NCBI RefSeq assembly: GCF_946478805.1 | Contig: NZ_CAMLDC010000027.1 | Span: 1-61,784 of the forward strand | Direction of reading: 5' to 3' | DNA length: 61,784 nucleotides | DNA from: an uncultured Fluviicola sp. | GTDB taxonomy: Bacteria > Bacteroidota > Bacteroidia > Flavobacteriales > Crocinitomicaceae | Part shown: piece after piece, positions 1 through 9,100 of the stretch | How the letters are laid out: every line of letters starts with the position of its first letter | How positions within the stretch are numbered: position 1 is the stretch's first letter | Notes under the pieces: model-generated | Told to the model about the DNA's origin: nothing | The model's input: the letters and a program-made list of their open reading frames with translations, nothing else | Databases searched by the model: none | Made by a program: the position numbers and the translations under genes

Positions 1-172
1 AACGCGATGTTTTCTCAATCAACAATACATTTATCCAAGGAACATAAGGACTTGTTGATTTAACCAAACCAGAATTATGAAGAAGGATTCGGGATTCGAA
101 ATTCTCGGTTTGCCCGATGTAATATTTATCAAACTTTTCAGAATAGTTGATGTAAACGTAGTAGCTTTCCAT
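1..172 (-). CDS. GIY-YIG nuclease family protein, partial (cut by window edge)
   Basis: The reverse strand reads an open frame from an ATG at 172 to the window edge, giving 57 residues that begin MESYYVYINYSEKFDKYYIG. The YVYI and YYIGQT elements match the GIY and YIG halves of the GIY-YIG endonuclease fold (URI/UvrC-like), small single-domain proteins common in Bacteroidota. The C-terminal half, with the catalytic Arg and Glu region, lies outside the window. It is a paralogue of the gene at 328-588: both start MESY-VYI and both share the preceding 129-bp repeat (161-289 and 577-705). Cellular role unknown. Confidence 0.7.
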   Translation of the reverse strand, partial: MESYYVYINYSEKFDKYYIGQTENFESRILLHNSGLVKSTSPYVPWINVLLIEKTSR

Positions 173-289
173 GAATAGTGATTTACCTAAAAAGCAAAAA
201 GCTCAAGACATTTGATACATCTTGAGCTTTTCTATTTCCTACAGCCATATAGGACTTATCTTTTAACGTAGTGTGCGGTCTGGACGGGA
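161..289 (-). repeat. 129-bp direct repeat, copy A
   Basis: Identical base for base with 577-705. Read on the minus strand it contains the last 15 bases of tRNA-Asp, a spacer, an intrinsic-terminator hairpin, and the first codons of a GIY-YIG gene. It therefore marks a repeated unit of tRNA-Asp 3' end, terminator and nuclease gene. Confidence 0.9.
189..231 (-). terminator. Intrinsic terminator downstream of tRNA-Asp remnant, copy A
   Basis: Ten-base stem 199-208 / 220-229 with an 11-base loop. On the minus strand it is followed by a T-rich run. The same hairpin recurs in copy B (605-647). A hairpin with an identical loop but a different stem lies behind the intact tRNA-Asp gene (38618-38650). 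Confidence 0.65.
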
Positions 290-321
290 CTTCTCGGCTG
301 AGCCGAGACGACCCCATGCGT
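275..321 (-). pseudogene. tRNA-Asp 3'-half remnant with 17-bp palindrome in the T arm
   Basis: Compared with the intact tRNA-Asp at 38697-38770, this stretch keeps the acceptor 3' strand and half of the T stem (275-291) and the variable and anticodon-stem part (309-321). The eight bases of the T-loop side are replaced by a 17-base palindrome at 292-308 (TCTCGGCT-G-AGCCGAGA). The 5' half of the tRNA is missing and is replaced by the end of the GIY-YIG gene at 328. It cannot fold as a tRNA. Confidence 0.7.
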
Positions 322-327
322 TACAAA

Positions 328-588
328 TTAAACCAATTCATTCTTATCAGAAGCTATAAGCCAATCTAAGTATTTATGATTTTGTCGTTTGAGCATTTTC
401 TCGTATTTCAGAGCTTCTGTTTTACTTTCAAATGATTTGGTAAAGATTAATTTCCATGGACCTCTTTCTGAAGTATATTTTCCTAAAGGTAAATTGTGTT
501 CTTCCAAACGACGAATTATATCAGTCGTATAACCTTTATAATAAATTCCATCAGGATTTGAAATAATATAAACAGCGTAGCTTTCCAT
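328..588 (-). CDS. GIY-YIG nuclease family protein
   Basis: An 86-residue single-domain protein. YAVYII near the N-terminus and YYKGYT about residues 17-22 correspond to the GIY and YIG elements. They are followed by RRLEEHN (catalytic Arg region) and a Glu in the EALKYEK helix, the usual fold order of the URI/UvrC-type family. It lies between copy B of the 129-bp repeat, which supplies its start, and a broken tRNA-Asp, so it probably occupies a tRNA-Asp locus. Small GIY-YIG genes beside tRNA genes are frequent in Bacteroidota, but their function is unproven. Mobility or a role in DNA repair are both possible. Confidence 0.8.
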   Translation of the reverse strand: MESYAVYIISNPDGIYYKGYTTDIIRRLEEHNLPLGKYTSERGPWKLIFTKSFESKTEALKYEKMLKRQNHKYLDWLIASDKNELV

Positions 589-604
589 GAATAGTGATTT
601 ACCT

Positions 605-647
605 AAAAAGCAAAAAGCTCAAGACATTTGATACATCTTGAGCTTTT
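605..647 (-). terminator. Intrinsic terminator, copy B
   Basis: Same 10-base stem and 11-base loop as at 189-231. Before the element inserted, this would have been the terminator directly behind the tRNA-Asp gene. Confidence 0.65.
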
Positions 648-690
648 CTATTTCCTACAGCCATATAGGACTTATCTTTTAACGTAGTGT

Positions 691-705
691 GCGGTCTGGA
701 CGGGA
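691..705 (-). other. attL core (tRNA-Asp 3' end)
   Basis: The 15 bases gcggtctggacggga match 38696-38710, the 3' end of the intact tRNA-Asp gene, in the same orientation. The integrase gene begins about 200 bp inside. This is the usual signature of site-specific integration into a tRNA 3' end. The crossover could lie anywhere in the 15 bases. Confidence 0.75.
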
Positions 706-815
706 ATCAAACTAGATAATATTAAGTTTCATTAAATCATCTAAACACCCCGTAAACACTGCAACCGTCAAAAATCTAGTATCAGAACAAATCTAATGAG
801 ATTAAATGAACTTTA

Positions 816-855
816 ATGCAATTCAAGAAAATTCTCACCGAAATTCTCACCGAAA
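816..855 (+). repeat. Left near-terminal repeat with two tandem AAATTCTCACCG units
   Basis: Two adjoining 12-base units at 829-840 and 841-852, preceded by ATGCAATT. The same arrangement in the same orientation occurs at 38555-38597 near the other end. They are candidate integrase arm-type sites, or alternative attachment sites. Confidence 0.7.
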
Positions 856-861
856 AGGGTA

Positions 862-895
862 TAAAAAAACTCCGAAGTTTACACTCGGAGTTTTA
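862..895 (-). terminator. Terminator after integrase
   Basis: Inverted repeat AACTCCGA (869-876) / TCGGAGTT (885-892). On the minus strand it is followed by a run of seven T. It lies directly behind the integrase stop codon and would end the 20-kb leftward operon. Confidence 0.75.
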
Positions 896-910
896 TAAAA
901 TTCGATTTAA

Positions 911-2248
911 TTAATCAACAAGAGGAAAAGGAAAGTATTCGTGATTTTCTTCTGTTGCTCTTCGAAGTTGATTACAAAACATGACAGCGTTTTCAAGTAA
1001 AGTCATTTTATTGTAAGCAAATATTATACTCTTATCCTGGAGTTTATGCCCTGTGATTTTTGTCAAAGTAGGTAGAGGAATAAAATTAATAAGATTAGTA
1101 ATAAAAGACCTCCTCCCCGTATGGGAGGAAATAAATTGATGTAGTTTCTTCGTTATCTTTTTTTTCTTACCTGTTGAGTCTGTATATGTTGTTGATACAT
1201 CCTGATCAAGTCCAACTTTCAAGGCCAATTCTTTAACATAGGAATTTAATTTTTGTTGAGCGATTTTTCTAGGTGGTTTCCCTTTATTCTCATTAAACAT
1301 ATCCTGCAAAGGTTTTAGAATTGGACAGATAATTTCCGCTTCTGTTTTCTGTGTAATATATCGGCAGTAATTGAAACTTGTACCTTTTACTGAATGGTGT
1401 GCTTCAGGTATAATTTTATATACATCTGATTCGCGACATCCTGTAAACAAAAGAATCATAAAAATGTACTTTACGTTATAAAGCCGATCATCTTCAGGAT
1501 CAAAATCAATAATCATTTGAATTTGATCCATATTCAGGTAAACTGCATCTGCGTTCTCAGCTTGAATTTTATCACGATTAGATAGTTCAGTTGCTGGATC
1601 AAAAACTTTGATCTTATAGAATCGAGCGATTTCCTTTAAGACAGCTTTAAACACTTTTTGTATTGCCCAAACTGCATTTATTCTTTCTGCATAAGGACGA
1701 TAGAATTCGATAAAATCCAAGTACATTTCTTCATTAACATCCTTTGAATAAATGAACTTGCCAATTCGTTTTTCATATTCCTCAAGTTTACCAATTAAGT
1801 TTTTATAAGGAGATTTAGATGTTTTCTTTATCGTGTTTGCAGCAACAATATTTTCCCGAATAAAATCTACTAAACGAACCTTTGTAATAGCTTCTGTTTT
1901 TTCCTTTCCAAGAATTCTTTCCTCAATTTCTTCTTTAAATTCTTCGAAATCAATTGCCCCCTTTTTTAATAATTTGTCATATACAATTCGAATATTCCTA
2001 TTGATTTCTTGAATCTGGTTTCTATCGTCAGTTTTAATCGGCATTTTTAATTCCGCATCCCAATCAGCTGGTAGTAGTTTTATTCCAGTTGAGATAATTA
2101 AGCGCTTGTAAGTAACCTTTCTTGTTAACAAATCAATTTCTTTATGACCAAAATTGATATATCCAATAATTGGTTTTAAAGGTGATCTCTCATTTTTTAA
2201 TTGATAATTGATCTTCAACTTCGAAGATTCTTCATTATTTGATTTCAT
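911..2248 (-). CDS. Tyrosine recombinase (phage-type integrase)
   Basis: A 445-residue protein with an N-terminal arm-binding region, a SAM-like core-binding domain (about 125-220) and a catalytic domain. The visible catalytic residues are Arg272 (TGCRESD), His376 and Arg379 (HTGRR), His401 (GHK) and nucleophile Tyr412. It is the type of integrase found in Bacteroidota prophages and transposons, and would catalyse integration at and excision from the tRNA-Asp 3' end about 200 bp downstream. Its ATG overlaps the stop of the small HTH gene by 4 bp, so the two are translationally coupled. Its place at the far end of the leftward operon links excision to late transcription. Confidence 0.93.
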   Translation of the reverse strand: MKSNNEESSKLKINYQLKNERSPLKPIIGYINFGHKEIDLLTRKVTYKRLIISTGIKLLPADWDAELKMPIKTDDRNQIQEINRNIRIVYDKLLKKGAIDFEEFKEEIEERILGKEKTEAITKVRLVDFIRENIVAANTIKKTSKSPYKNLIGKLEEYEKRIGKFIYSKDVNEEMYLDFIEFYRPYAERINAVWAIQKVFKAVLKEIARFYKIKVFDPATELSNRDKIQAENADAVYLNMDQIQMIIDFDPEDDRLYNVKYIFMILLFTGCRESDVYKIIPEAHHSVKGTSFNYCRYITQKTEAEIICPILKPLQDMFNENKGKPPRKIAQQKLNSYVKELALKVGLDQDVSTTYTDSTGKKKKITKKLHQFISSHTGRRSFITNLINFIPLPTLTKITGHKLQDKSIIFAYNKMTLLENAVMFCNQLRRATEENHEYFPFPLVD

Positions 2249-2565
2249 GATTTAGCGGCTTCTAATCGTATATAATTCAAAATTGAAATCCGAGAAAAAC
2301 GCACACGTCTTTCATTAATCCGGATAGGCTTAATCAAGCCTTTGTTTACTAGTTTTTTGAGTGAATTGTAGCAGATACCAAGAAGCTTCTGGACTTGCTT
2401 TAAGTCCAGAAGTTCATCTTCTATTGGTTTTGATTCTACTGGAGGAATTGAAGGGCTGTTTTTCAGCCCTTTTATTTCCTCTTTCAATTCTGCCACTTCA
2501 CCTTTAAGCTTCTGATACTGATCTAACAGATTATTCAAAGCCAGTTCTAAAAGTTTTGTGTCCAT
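2245..2565 (-). CDS. Excisionase-like helix-turn-helix protein with coiled coil
   Basis: About 106 residues: an N-terminal coiled coil (Leu/Lys/Glu heptads about 5-40), a Pro-rich linker, and a C-terminal MerR/excisionase-type winged HTH (LLDLKQVQKLLGICYNSLKKLV ... RRVRFSR). I chose the ATG at 2565 because it follows the TAAATCAATTATC leader typical of this operon. A longer frame to 2631 would overlap the lysozyme gene. Coupled to the integrase by a 4-bp overlap, it may be the recombination directionality factor. Bacteroidota excisionases are of this HTH_17 type, so this is a good but untested guess. Confidence 0.7.
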   Translation of the reverse strand: MDTKLLELALNNLLDQYQKLKGEVAELKEEIKGLKNSPSIPPVESKPIEDELLDLKQVQKLLGICYNSLKKLVNKGLIKPIRINERRVRFSRISILNYIRLEAAKS

Positions 2566-2605
2566 GATAATTGATTTAGGACTATGGTCGGAATTCAATC
2601 CTTTT

Positions 2606-3211
2606 TCATAGCCCCATGATAAAAAGTCCAATTCCGGTCATCAGCAGGATTAATCCCACTATCGTATCGGAAGAACTACTTTCAGGTACGTATTTGATCC
2701 GTTCTAAGCGGTTCAACCATCCTTTGAGGTACTTTTCCTTAGGTGAAGCTTTATATCGATCTGCTCGTACTTCTTTGAGCGTGTAGAACAAACTCTCTTG
2801 ATTCAATTTGTTCATTAGCTCAACTCCCTGGTCAGTAAAAACCTTGCTACCTGTGATTGGATGCTTTAACCGTTTTAGTGCCTTCTCTGCCATAGAACGC
2901 ATTCCTCCAACACCATGGTTCACCGAACCATCGTAAAGCATTGTTGCGACCGATTGATTACGAAGGCTTCCAAAATGGTTCTTATCCCAATAATTGCGTT
3001 TTAAGATTGATTCAGCAGTTTTGCGAGATAACTTTTTCATATCGGCAACAGTTGGAGTTCTCCCAAGGAATTGCGCTAAAGTTGGCGCAGCAATTCCCCA
3101 ATTTGTGCCGATTAGTATTCCCTTATACCAATTCCCGCTATCATCGGCTAGGTTCTGATACCCACCTTCGTTGATACCAACAATTGCCTGGGATTTTTCA
3201 AATGATGCCAT
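2606..3211 (-). CDS. GH108-family lysozyme with C-terminal membrane anchor
   Basis: A 201-residue peptidoglycan hydrolase. The N-terminal NEGGYQNLADDSG segment (catalytic Glu15) and TNWGI match glycoside hydrolase family 108 (ZliS-type muramidases). A peptidoglycan-binding-3-like segment (about 85-165) follows. A hydrophobic stretch at 182-200 forms a C-terminal transmembrane anchor, unusual for a soluble endolysin. GH108 enzymes serve as phage lysins or virion-associated lysozymes. With the neighbouring patatin and the L,D-transpeptidase-like and PG-binding proteins upstream, it suggests envelope breaching or release. There is no signal peptide. Confidence 0.85.
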   Translation of the reverse strand: MASFEKSQAIVGINEGGYQNLADDSGNWYKGILIGTNWGIAAPTLAQFLGRTPTVADMKKLSRKTAESILKRNYWDKNHFGSLRNQSVATMLYDGSVNHGVGGMRSMAEKALKRLKHPITGSKVFTDQGVELMNKLNQESLFYTLKEVRADRYKASPKEKYLKGWLNRLERIKYVPESSSSDTIVGLILLMTGIGLFIMGL

Positions 3212-3222
3212 GACATCGGTTA

Positions 3223-4377
3223 TTAATTAAAACTTGTGGACTTTGAAGCCTGATCGAATCCATGTTGGATGCGCTGCTCAATCAATTTTTCATTCGCAAC
3301 AAGTGGACTCCCCAGATCAAGATCTTTATCAGGATTAATAATCATAGCTTCGAAGCTTTTGATAACCCGACCATTCGGGTTCTTTAACTCAACTTGTGCA
3401 ACTTCCGATTGTTTTACCAGGTCATTGATTCGAACGAAATGATCAATGTCATTGTTGAATATTTCAGTCAACGTTAACTCATAAGCTGATCGCGCTGCAA
3501 TTGCACCAATACCCTTGTTTGAGAAGTTTTCATATTTCGGAATCCCACTATTGCAATTGATTACAATTACACGGTAATTACATTCTTCCGAATCTTCTTC
3601 AATCAATCGGATAACGTCTCCTAATGGTGAAACGTTCATCAAGCCCCCATCAACATTGTTGTGCGAATTTTGTAAGATTCCGTTCTTAATGAATTTGACT
3701 TTATCGACCGGTTCCCAAACTAAGGGAATAGCAGTTGAAGCCAATACGCCATTGACGAAATCTTCATTTGTCGCAAACTCGTTGTGCTTAATACTGTGAT
3801 ATGTTCCAGTATTCAATGAAACAAAACCTGCCGTAAATACCGTTCCTTCAACTTTAGAACGGTCCAGGTATAATTTAAGTTTTTCAAGCAGTGGCTTGTT
3901 ACTTGCAACCGATCTGAAACTCTTGTAACTTTCTTTAAGTGATTCTCCAATCTTTTGGATGAATTCCCGGATAATCTCTTTTCGTTTCTCTTTTGAGAAG
4001 ATCATCTCTAATTTCTGAAAGAAATTCAGATTAAAATCTATCTTCAAATTGAACCTTTTAGCTAACGAAAGAAGATCAAATTTGAATTTGAGTTTATCTT
4101 CTTTTGAATCGGTGTCAATAAATTCTGAAGTGTAGATTTCCGATGCTCCATTTTCACCAATGAGTTGCCATATTTCTTCGAGCAATTCAAAACGTCCCAT
4201 TGCGAGCATTGAACCATTAATTGATCCTGCGCTCACTCCTGAAATAATATCGAATTTCATTGGTGAATCTAATCCTGTGACTTTTTGCCAGTTCTCCTTC
4301 AGGTATTTCAACGCTCCAACTTGGAATGCGCCTTTGAAACCTCCACCTGATAAAACCAATGCATACTTGGTCTTCAT
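3223..4377 (-). CDS. Patatin-like phospholipase
   Basis: A 384-residue patatin-family lipid acyl hydrolase. It has the oxyanion-hole glycine motif GGGFKG (11-16), the nucleophile elbow GVSAG (Ser49) and a DGG near residue 240 that supplies the Asp of the Ser-Asp dyad. Family members cleave acyl chains from phospholipids. It has no signal peptide. Its place in an operon full of membrane-anchored and cell-wall enzymes suggests action on membranes during entry, egress or particle assembly. Defence patatins (CBASS effectors) are an alternative, but no cyclase is nearby. The leader CTAAATCAATTGTT precedes the ATG. Confidence 0.88.
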   Translation of the reverse strand: MKTKYALVLSGGGFKGAFQVGALKYLKENWQKVTGLDSPMKFDIISGVSAGSINGSMLAMGRFELLEEIWQLIGENGASEIYTSEFIDTDSKEDKLKFKFDLLSLAKRFNLKIDFNLNFFQKLEMIFSKEKRKEIIREFIQKIGESLKESYKSFRSVASNKPLLEKLKLYLDRSKVEGTVFTAGFVSLNTGTYHSIKHNEFATNEDFVNGVLASTAIPLVWEPVDKVKFIKNGILQNSHNNVDGGLMNVSPLGDVIRLIEEDSEECNYRVIVINCNSGIPKYENFSNKGIGAIAARSAYELTLTEIFNNDIDHFVRINDLVKQSEVAQVELKNPNGRVIKSFEAMIINPDKDLDLGSPLVANEKLIEQRIQHGFDQASKSTSFN

Positions 4378-4394
4378 AACAATTGATTTAGATG

Positions 4395-4673
4395 TTATCT
4401 TTTCTTTCTTCGGGAAAGTGAACTTTCCTCAATCCACGGGCTTTTCTTCGGATGCCCTTTAGCATCACTAAGAATTAAGCGATATTTTGGTTTAACTCCT
4501 GCGGTTTTGAATTGCTTTATTTCATGGATCTGACGTTTCTCAGTCGGATTCAATTTGGAATAAACAAATTCAGCCACTTTGTAACGGGGTTTATGCGCTT
4601 TCTTCGCAACACCTCGCTTAACAGTTGTTTTCTTTCTTGCAACTGTCTTTCTTGTTGATCTTTTTTTGTACAT
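4395..4673 (-). CDS. Small strongly basic protein
   Basis: A 92-residue protein. The first 30 residues are nearly all Lys/Arg/Thr/Ala (MYKKRSTRKTVARKKTTVKR). A short folded-looking middle (YKVAEFVYSKLNPTEKRQIHEIKQF) and a basic tail SRRKKR follow. I do not recognise a family. The composition resembles histone-like or viral core DNA-condensing proteins. It sits 28 bp downstream of the ATPase gene and shares the operon. A nucleic-acid-binding role is inferred from composition only. Confidence 0.6.
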   Translation of the reverse strand: MYKKRSTRKTVARKKTTVKRGVAKKAHKPRYKVAEFVYSKLNPTEKRQIHEIKQFKTAGVKPKYRLILSDAKGHPKKSPWIEESSLSRRKKR

Positions 4674-4700
4674 GATTTGATGGTGTTTTTTTGTTGTTGA

Positions 4701-6185
4701 TTAATTGAACACTTGCATTTCACCTCCTTGGTTGAAACGTCCATATTGTATTGCTCTTCCTCTCTCTGGAAACTCAATTATGCAATCCACATCGTGCGCA
4801 AATTCATTTGAACCACGAGCCTTTCCTGATTTGTTTACTTGGGAAACAAAAATGAATGAAACATTGGGATGGCTTTCTTTTAGTTCATTAAGTTCGTATG
4901 GAGATAATCGAAGACGTGTAATACTATCCAGGAATATAAAATTGTAATCATCAAGATTCTCAGGTAAATAATCCGAAACATCCAGGTTCGGATGGGCAAC
5001 TGATTTCAGCTTTTCCTTCAGGGTATCATCCAATCCTTCTTCTTTAGCGACATAAAGTACTTTTCCATGATTTCGGGCTAAGTACCCTGCGAAGTCTGTA
5101 CAAAGAATTGACTTACCGAATTTGGGTGGTGCGGAAACCAAAACTGAGAATCCAGGTGACGGGTTTCCAATGAAATCTAACCACTTACCAGTAAATCCAA
5201 TTTTGTCAAATTCAAGCTGCACAAAATCCATACTGTTCATCATTCCTCTTTGTGGCTGATTTGTATCGAAATCCAATTCGTCATCATCAAGCGACTCCAA
5301 TCCATTTAGCCCATTCAATTCCCTTGTAGGGATTGTAAGAACTCCTTCAGATGGATTTTTTCGAACGAACGACTCCAGGGTATTTAGCATTTCTGTTAAC
5401 ACATCGTAATAGGGATCTTTCTCGGTAATACGAGAAGCATTGATCGCCCGTCCAACTCTATTAAACAGATTCTTTGCTTTGTTATTAGCAATCAGTTTCC
5501 CCTGCAATCCAATGTAACTTTTTATGAAGCGAGTGGAAAGCATTAACTCTTGTTTTCCACATAGGTTTTGCAATGATGCCAGTCGTGAACTTTCAATCTC
5601 AACTCTTACTTCTCCATTGCGTTTAATTGAGTTCATAAGCTCAATCAATGAGTCCTGGATTTCTAAAATTTGTTTTGCATAAGAGGAAGTTTTTCGAATT
5701 CGCTTTTCTGCCATGGCACGTTGCAACGCGTTTAGAAAAGCTCTTACCTGGTCATAGCTTTTAACCTTACCATGCAACAATGTAAATCGTTTAACGAACC
5801 TTAATTCCTCAGAAATTCGCTCCACAGGTTCACCTGACCGAGATACAACACGCATGTTACTTTTTCCTGCACTCTTTGATCGGTTACTTGTAACCTTGCG
5901 TTCTTTAGCAGGAGCAGATTTCGAATCCTTGCTTTTTGCAACTTCTCTTCCAGTTTGCGCTTGAGAAGCGGTTTTATCTGGATGCTCTTGCAGGTATTCA
6001 CTGAGTTTTTCGAAGAATAAATCAACTGTCTCCCGAATTTCACGATCCTGGTCGTAAAGTTCCCAATTGTTACCGTGGCCTGTTACCTCATCCACAAAAT
6101 CAGCAGTGGCTTTCAGGTCGGCATGTAACTTGCTACGATCCATCTTTTCGATTGTAGCATAATAATTTTTGCTTGTGATTGTCAT
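4701..6185 (-). CDS. RadA/DnaB-like RecA-fold ATPase
   Basis: A 494-residue protein. An N-terminal helical segment (1-60) is followed by a Lys/Ser-rich linker (about 75-115), a helical middle part (120-290), a linker with the motif NGLNGLESLDDDELDFD, and a C-terminal RecA-type ATPase. Walker A is APPKFGKS (about 352-359) and Walker B is NFIFLDS (about 416). SQVNKSGKARGS and the HDVDCIIEF and GRFNQGGEMQVF strands resemble RadA/Sms. It could be a replicative or recombination ATPase, or power genome packaging in a virus without a terminase. The sequence alone does not decide. Its stop overlaps nothing, and its start overlaps the upstream helicase stop by 4 bp. Confidence 0.75.
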   Translation of the reverse strand: MTITSKNYYATIEKMDRSKLHADLKATADFVDEVTGHGNNWELYDQDREIRETVDLFFEKLSEYLQEHPDKTASQAQTGREVAKSKDSKSAPAKERKVTSNRSKSAGKSNMRVVSRSGEPVERISEELRFVKRFTLLHGKVKSYDQVRAFLNALQRAMAEKRIRKTSSYAKQILEIQDSLIELMNSIKRNGEVRVEIESSRLASLQNLCGKQELMLSTRFIKSYIGLQGKLIANNKAKNLFNRVGRAINASRITEKDPYYDVLTEMLNTLESFVRKNPSEGVLTIPTRELNGLNGLESLDDDELDFDTNQPQRGMMNSMDFVQLEFDKIGFTGKWLDFIGNPSPGFSVLVSAPPKFGKSILCTDFAGYLARNHGKVLYVAKEEGLDDTLKEKLKSVAHPNLDVSDYLPENLDDYNFIFLDSITRLRLSPYELNELKESHPNVSFIFVSQVNKSGKARGSNEFAHDVDCIIEFPERGRAIQYGRFNQGGEMQVFN

Positions 6186-9100
6186 GATGCTTTCTTGTTG
6201 AATGACAATAATCTTAACTTCAATTTCAAAGCCTTTGCACGAAGCTTCATTAATCGAAGCTGTTCATCTGCTGATTCGGAAGGCGGTGTTTCTAACTTAA
6301 CTCTGGGCTTGGGTTCGGGTTTTACAAGTCCAACTTTTTCTGCCTGGTCTTTATCCAAATTGATTGTAATTCCCAACTCATCCAGTTCCTTAACAAATGG
6401 TTCAATAGATTCACTTGAAAGCTTTGCAGTCATATTCTTACCTACCTTTTCAAAATTGTTCCCCTCCACAATCTTTAATAGTTCAGAATTCAAAAAGATT
6501 CTGCCACCATCATTAAGTGAGGATGGAACTATAACCCTATACTTGCCACTGGACTCTTTAAAGAATCCGATTCCGTTATTCGTTATCAAGTCGGAACCGG
6601 AAGGAAGAGATTTAAAAAACAGGATCGCCATTCCAACAGGAACTTCAATCCTGTTTCCAAGAACTTTTTCAGCGTTCCAATGTTCCGGCATTAAGATTCC
6701 CTTTCGAGTTTGACCATCAAGTGTAGTGTAGCTAACAAGTTTTCCGGAAAAGGATGAAAAAGCCTGAAGGATATTGCCTGTTACAACATAGCGGATACCT
6801 CGATCCTTTAGATTTTGCCCGATTGCTTGCTGCCAATCATTGAGCAACTCATCAAAACTCGACTCGCGAATACCAATACTTGCTCCTTTAATAGCGTTGA
6901 TCTTGTCCGTTACACTTGCAGGAATTTCCAGGTACTTTTGCGATGAAGCAAGAGCAAAACGCAAACGTATTGAACTCGGTGCATAAGGATTTGCAAGTTT
7001 ATAGTCAATCTTAAATCCTAGGAATACGGTCATTGTATCAATCGGATGACCTTCAAATGAAGGTTCTTGATAGATGAGTTCTTTCCCAACCGTAAAAAAC
7101 TGGAAAAGGTCTTCTACAAATCTTCGTTTTGCTTCTGCCTGGCGGTCTACTTCCTCAATTTTGCGTGAACGCTCGATGTTCAATTCAAGGATACGTTGTT
7201 CAACTGCCGGATCTACAAGGGTTGGACTTTCTTTTTTGAGTTTCTTAATCTTTCTCTCTTGGGGAACATCACGAATAAGCTGCGTGTACTTGTTAGCAAC
7301 GGCTTCTTTTTCGGCAGTTAGAATTGCACCACGGTGATTATGATAAGTTTCAAGTAATTGTGCTTTTAATTCATCAGCCGATTTTCCATCAAGTGTTTGG
7401 TAAATCATGTTGCGCAATTCTTCAACCTTGTAAGGCTTTCTTAAAATGTTCGCTTCAATCTTCTCAAGAATTGAATCCTCTCCGAAAGAAGAAAAACCAC
7501 CCTTACCAATCTTTACAGCAGTCTCCATTTTGGTTTCTGCCTTAAGATTCATTTCCTCAACCTCCAGGTCATATTCACCTGTTTGCTTCAAATATCCAAC
7601 AAGGGTTTCGTAACGTTCTTTGATGATTTCGTAAAAGCTTTCTTGCCCCTTAACAGAAAGAACTGCTACACGTCCTGACACTTTTAACGCTGCATCTTCA
7701 TTCGAGGATTCATCTGAACCCAATTTCAAAGGATTACCTAATTGCTCGTTTAATTCGTAGTTCTCAGACAGGTAAGCGTAAACAATCCCATCGCCGTACT
7801 TATTCAAAAAGTCAGGCACTTCCAAAATACTGGAACTTTGTTTTTGATTCGATGAAGTATTTGCATCCAAGCTTTTCAGCTTCTTCTGAAGCATCATCAT
7901 TAAACGCAGCTCTGCCGGAATTGCAGAGTTCAAATAATCGTAGATCGGTTTAATCAATTGTCCGGTGCGGTTGATTCGTCCACGTTTCTGAATCTCGGTA
8001 TTAATGTCCAACTCAGGTTGTACCACGATCATTACCCGTTGCTTCACTTCACTTTCAGGAACTTTAGCAGTAGAAATGGCGTGTGCAGATGCACCAGTAC
8101 TTCCTGACTGGTTAATGAGCAGCACGTCAATTTCATTGTTGTTGAATTGACGAAAGGCATCGTTTGTATTCACTCGCTTTCTTACTTCAACTATTCCGCG
8201 ATTGCGCTTCTCATTAAATTGAACTTGAAGTTTACGCCCCGTTACCTCTGCAACTTTATAACCCGCAGCACGAATACGTTCAACAATCACATCAATAGGG
8301 GAAATAGTAATTCCGGTTGAAATAAGACTGATTTCTTCTCGGATTCTACCATACTCTTTTTTGGCATCTACTCCTAAGTCATCAATATCAAAGACTTTCT
8401 TTTCCTTTCCACCATTGGGAAGCGTAACAGTATAGCGCAAAACTCCTTCCAAGCCTTTTTCCAATACAATGGAAAAATCAGTATTGATACTATCCCCAAG
8501 TTTTACGACGAAACCGTTATCATCTTCCATTTGTTCAAGGAAACTTCCCATCGTACTGGAGAATGCAATAACTGGCTTTCTACCTTCCTTCAATCGTACA
8601 ATTGCTCGTTCTGCAACTGCTTCCGCTTTTATGGAGAACAACATTTGATTAATGACATTAAACACCTTTGAGAAATATGGCATATTGTCAACACCACCAC
8701 TTTCAGTTCCTTTTCGAAGTCCAGCTTCTGCTCCCTCTTCAGCCATGATCTCATCCAATTCATTTACACGAGTATCTACATAGGTGTTTTGAAAGGAGAT
8801 AATATCCCGAAGGATCATTGTAATGTTGTCCGCTATTGCTTTGTGGCTTTCCGCATATTCGTCCAGGGAAATGTAATTCACCTCAACACCTTCATAGGTT
8901 CGCTCTCTACGTATCATTTGACCCTCCAACACCAATTGCGAAGCCAGTACTTCCTGCAATGCAACACCACCATGTGTGATCGCGTTAACTAAATCCTCTT
9001 GTGACATACTCGCTTCTGAAATAACTGTTTTCATTGCGTAGATTGGCATATTATCCGGTCTCTTTGCAAATGTCGCTGATAAGAAAACTGCACCTTTTGC

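Larger units (their letters stand above)
577..705 (-). repeat. 129-bp direct repeat, copy B; left end abuts the mobile element
   Basis: Perfect copy of 161-289. Its last 15 bases (691-705) are the tRNA-Asp 3' end. Identity to tRNA-Asp stops at 705, where the mobile element begins. The repeat supplies the start codon region of the GIY-YIG gene at 328-588. Confidence 0.9.

Noticed and set aside
3223..4377. CBASS effector phospholipase
   Set aside because: There is no cGAS/DncV-like nucleotidyltransferase or accessory gene nearby, and the operon is of lysis and envelope type.
4701..6185. Large terminase subunit or FtsK/HerA-type packaging ATPase
   Set aside because: The motifs resemble RadA/RecA, and there is no nuclease domain or HerA-type signature. 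A packaging role is left open, but the family call is RadA-like.
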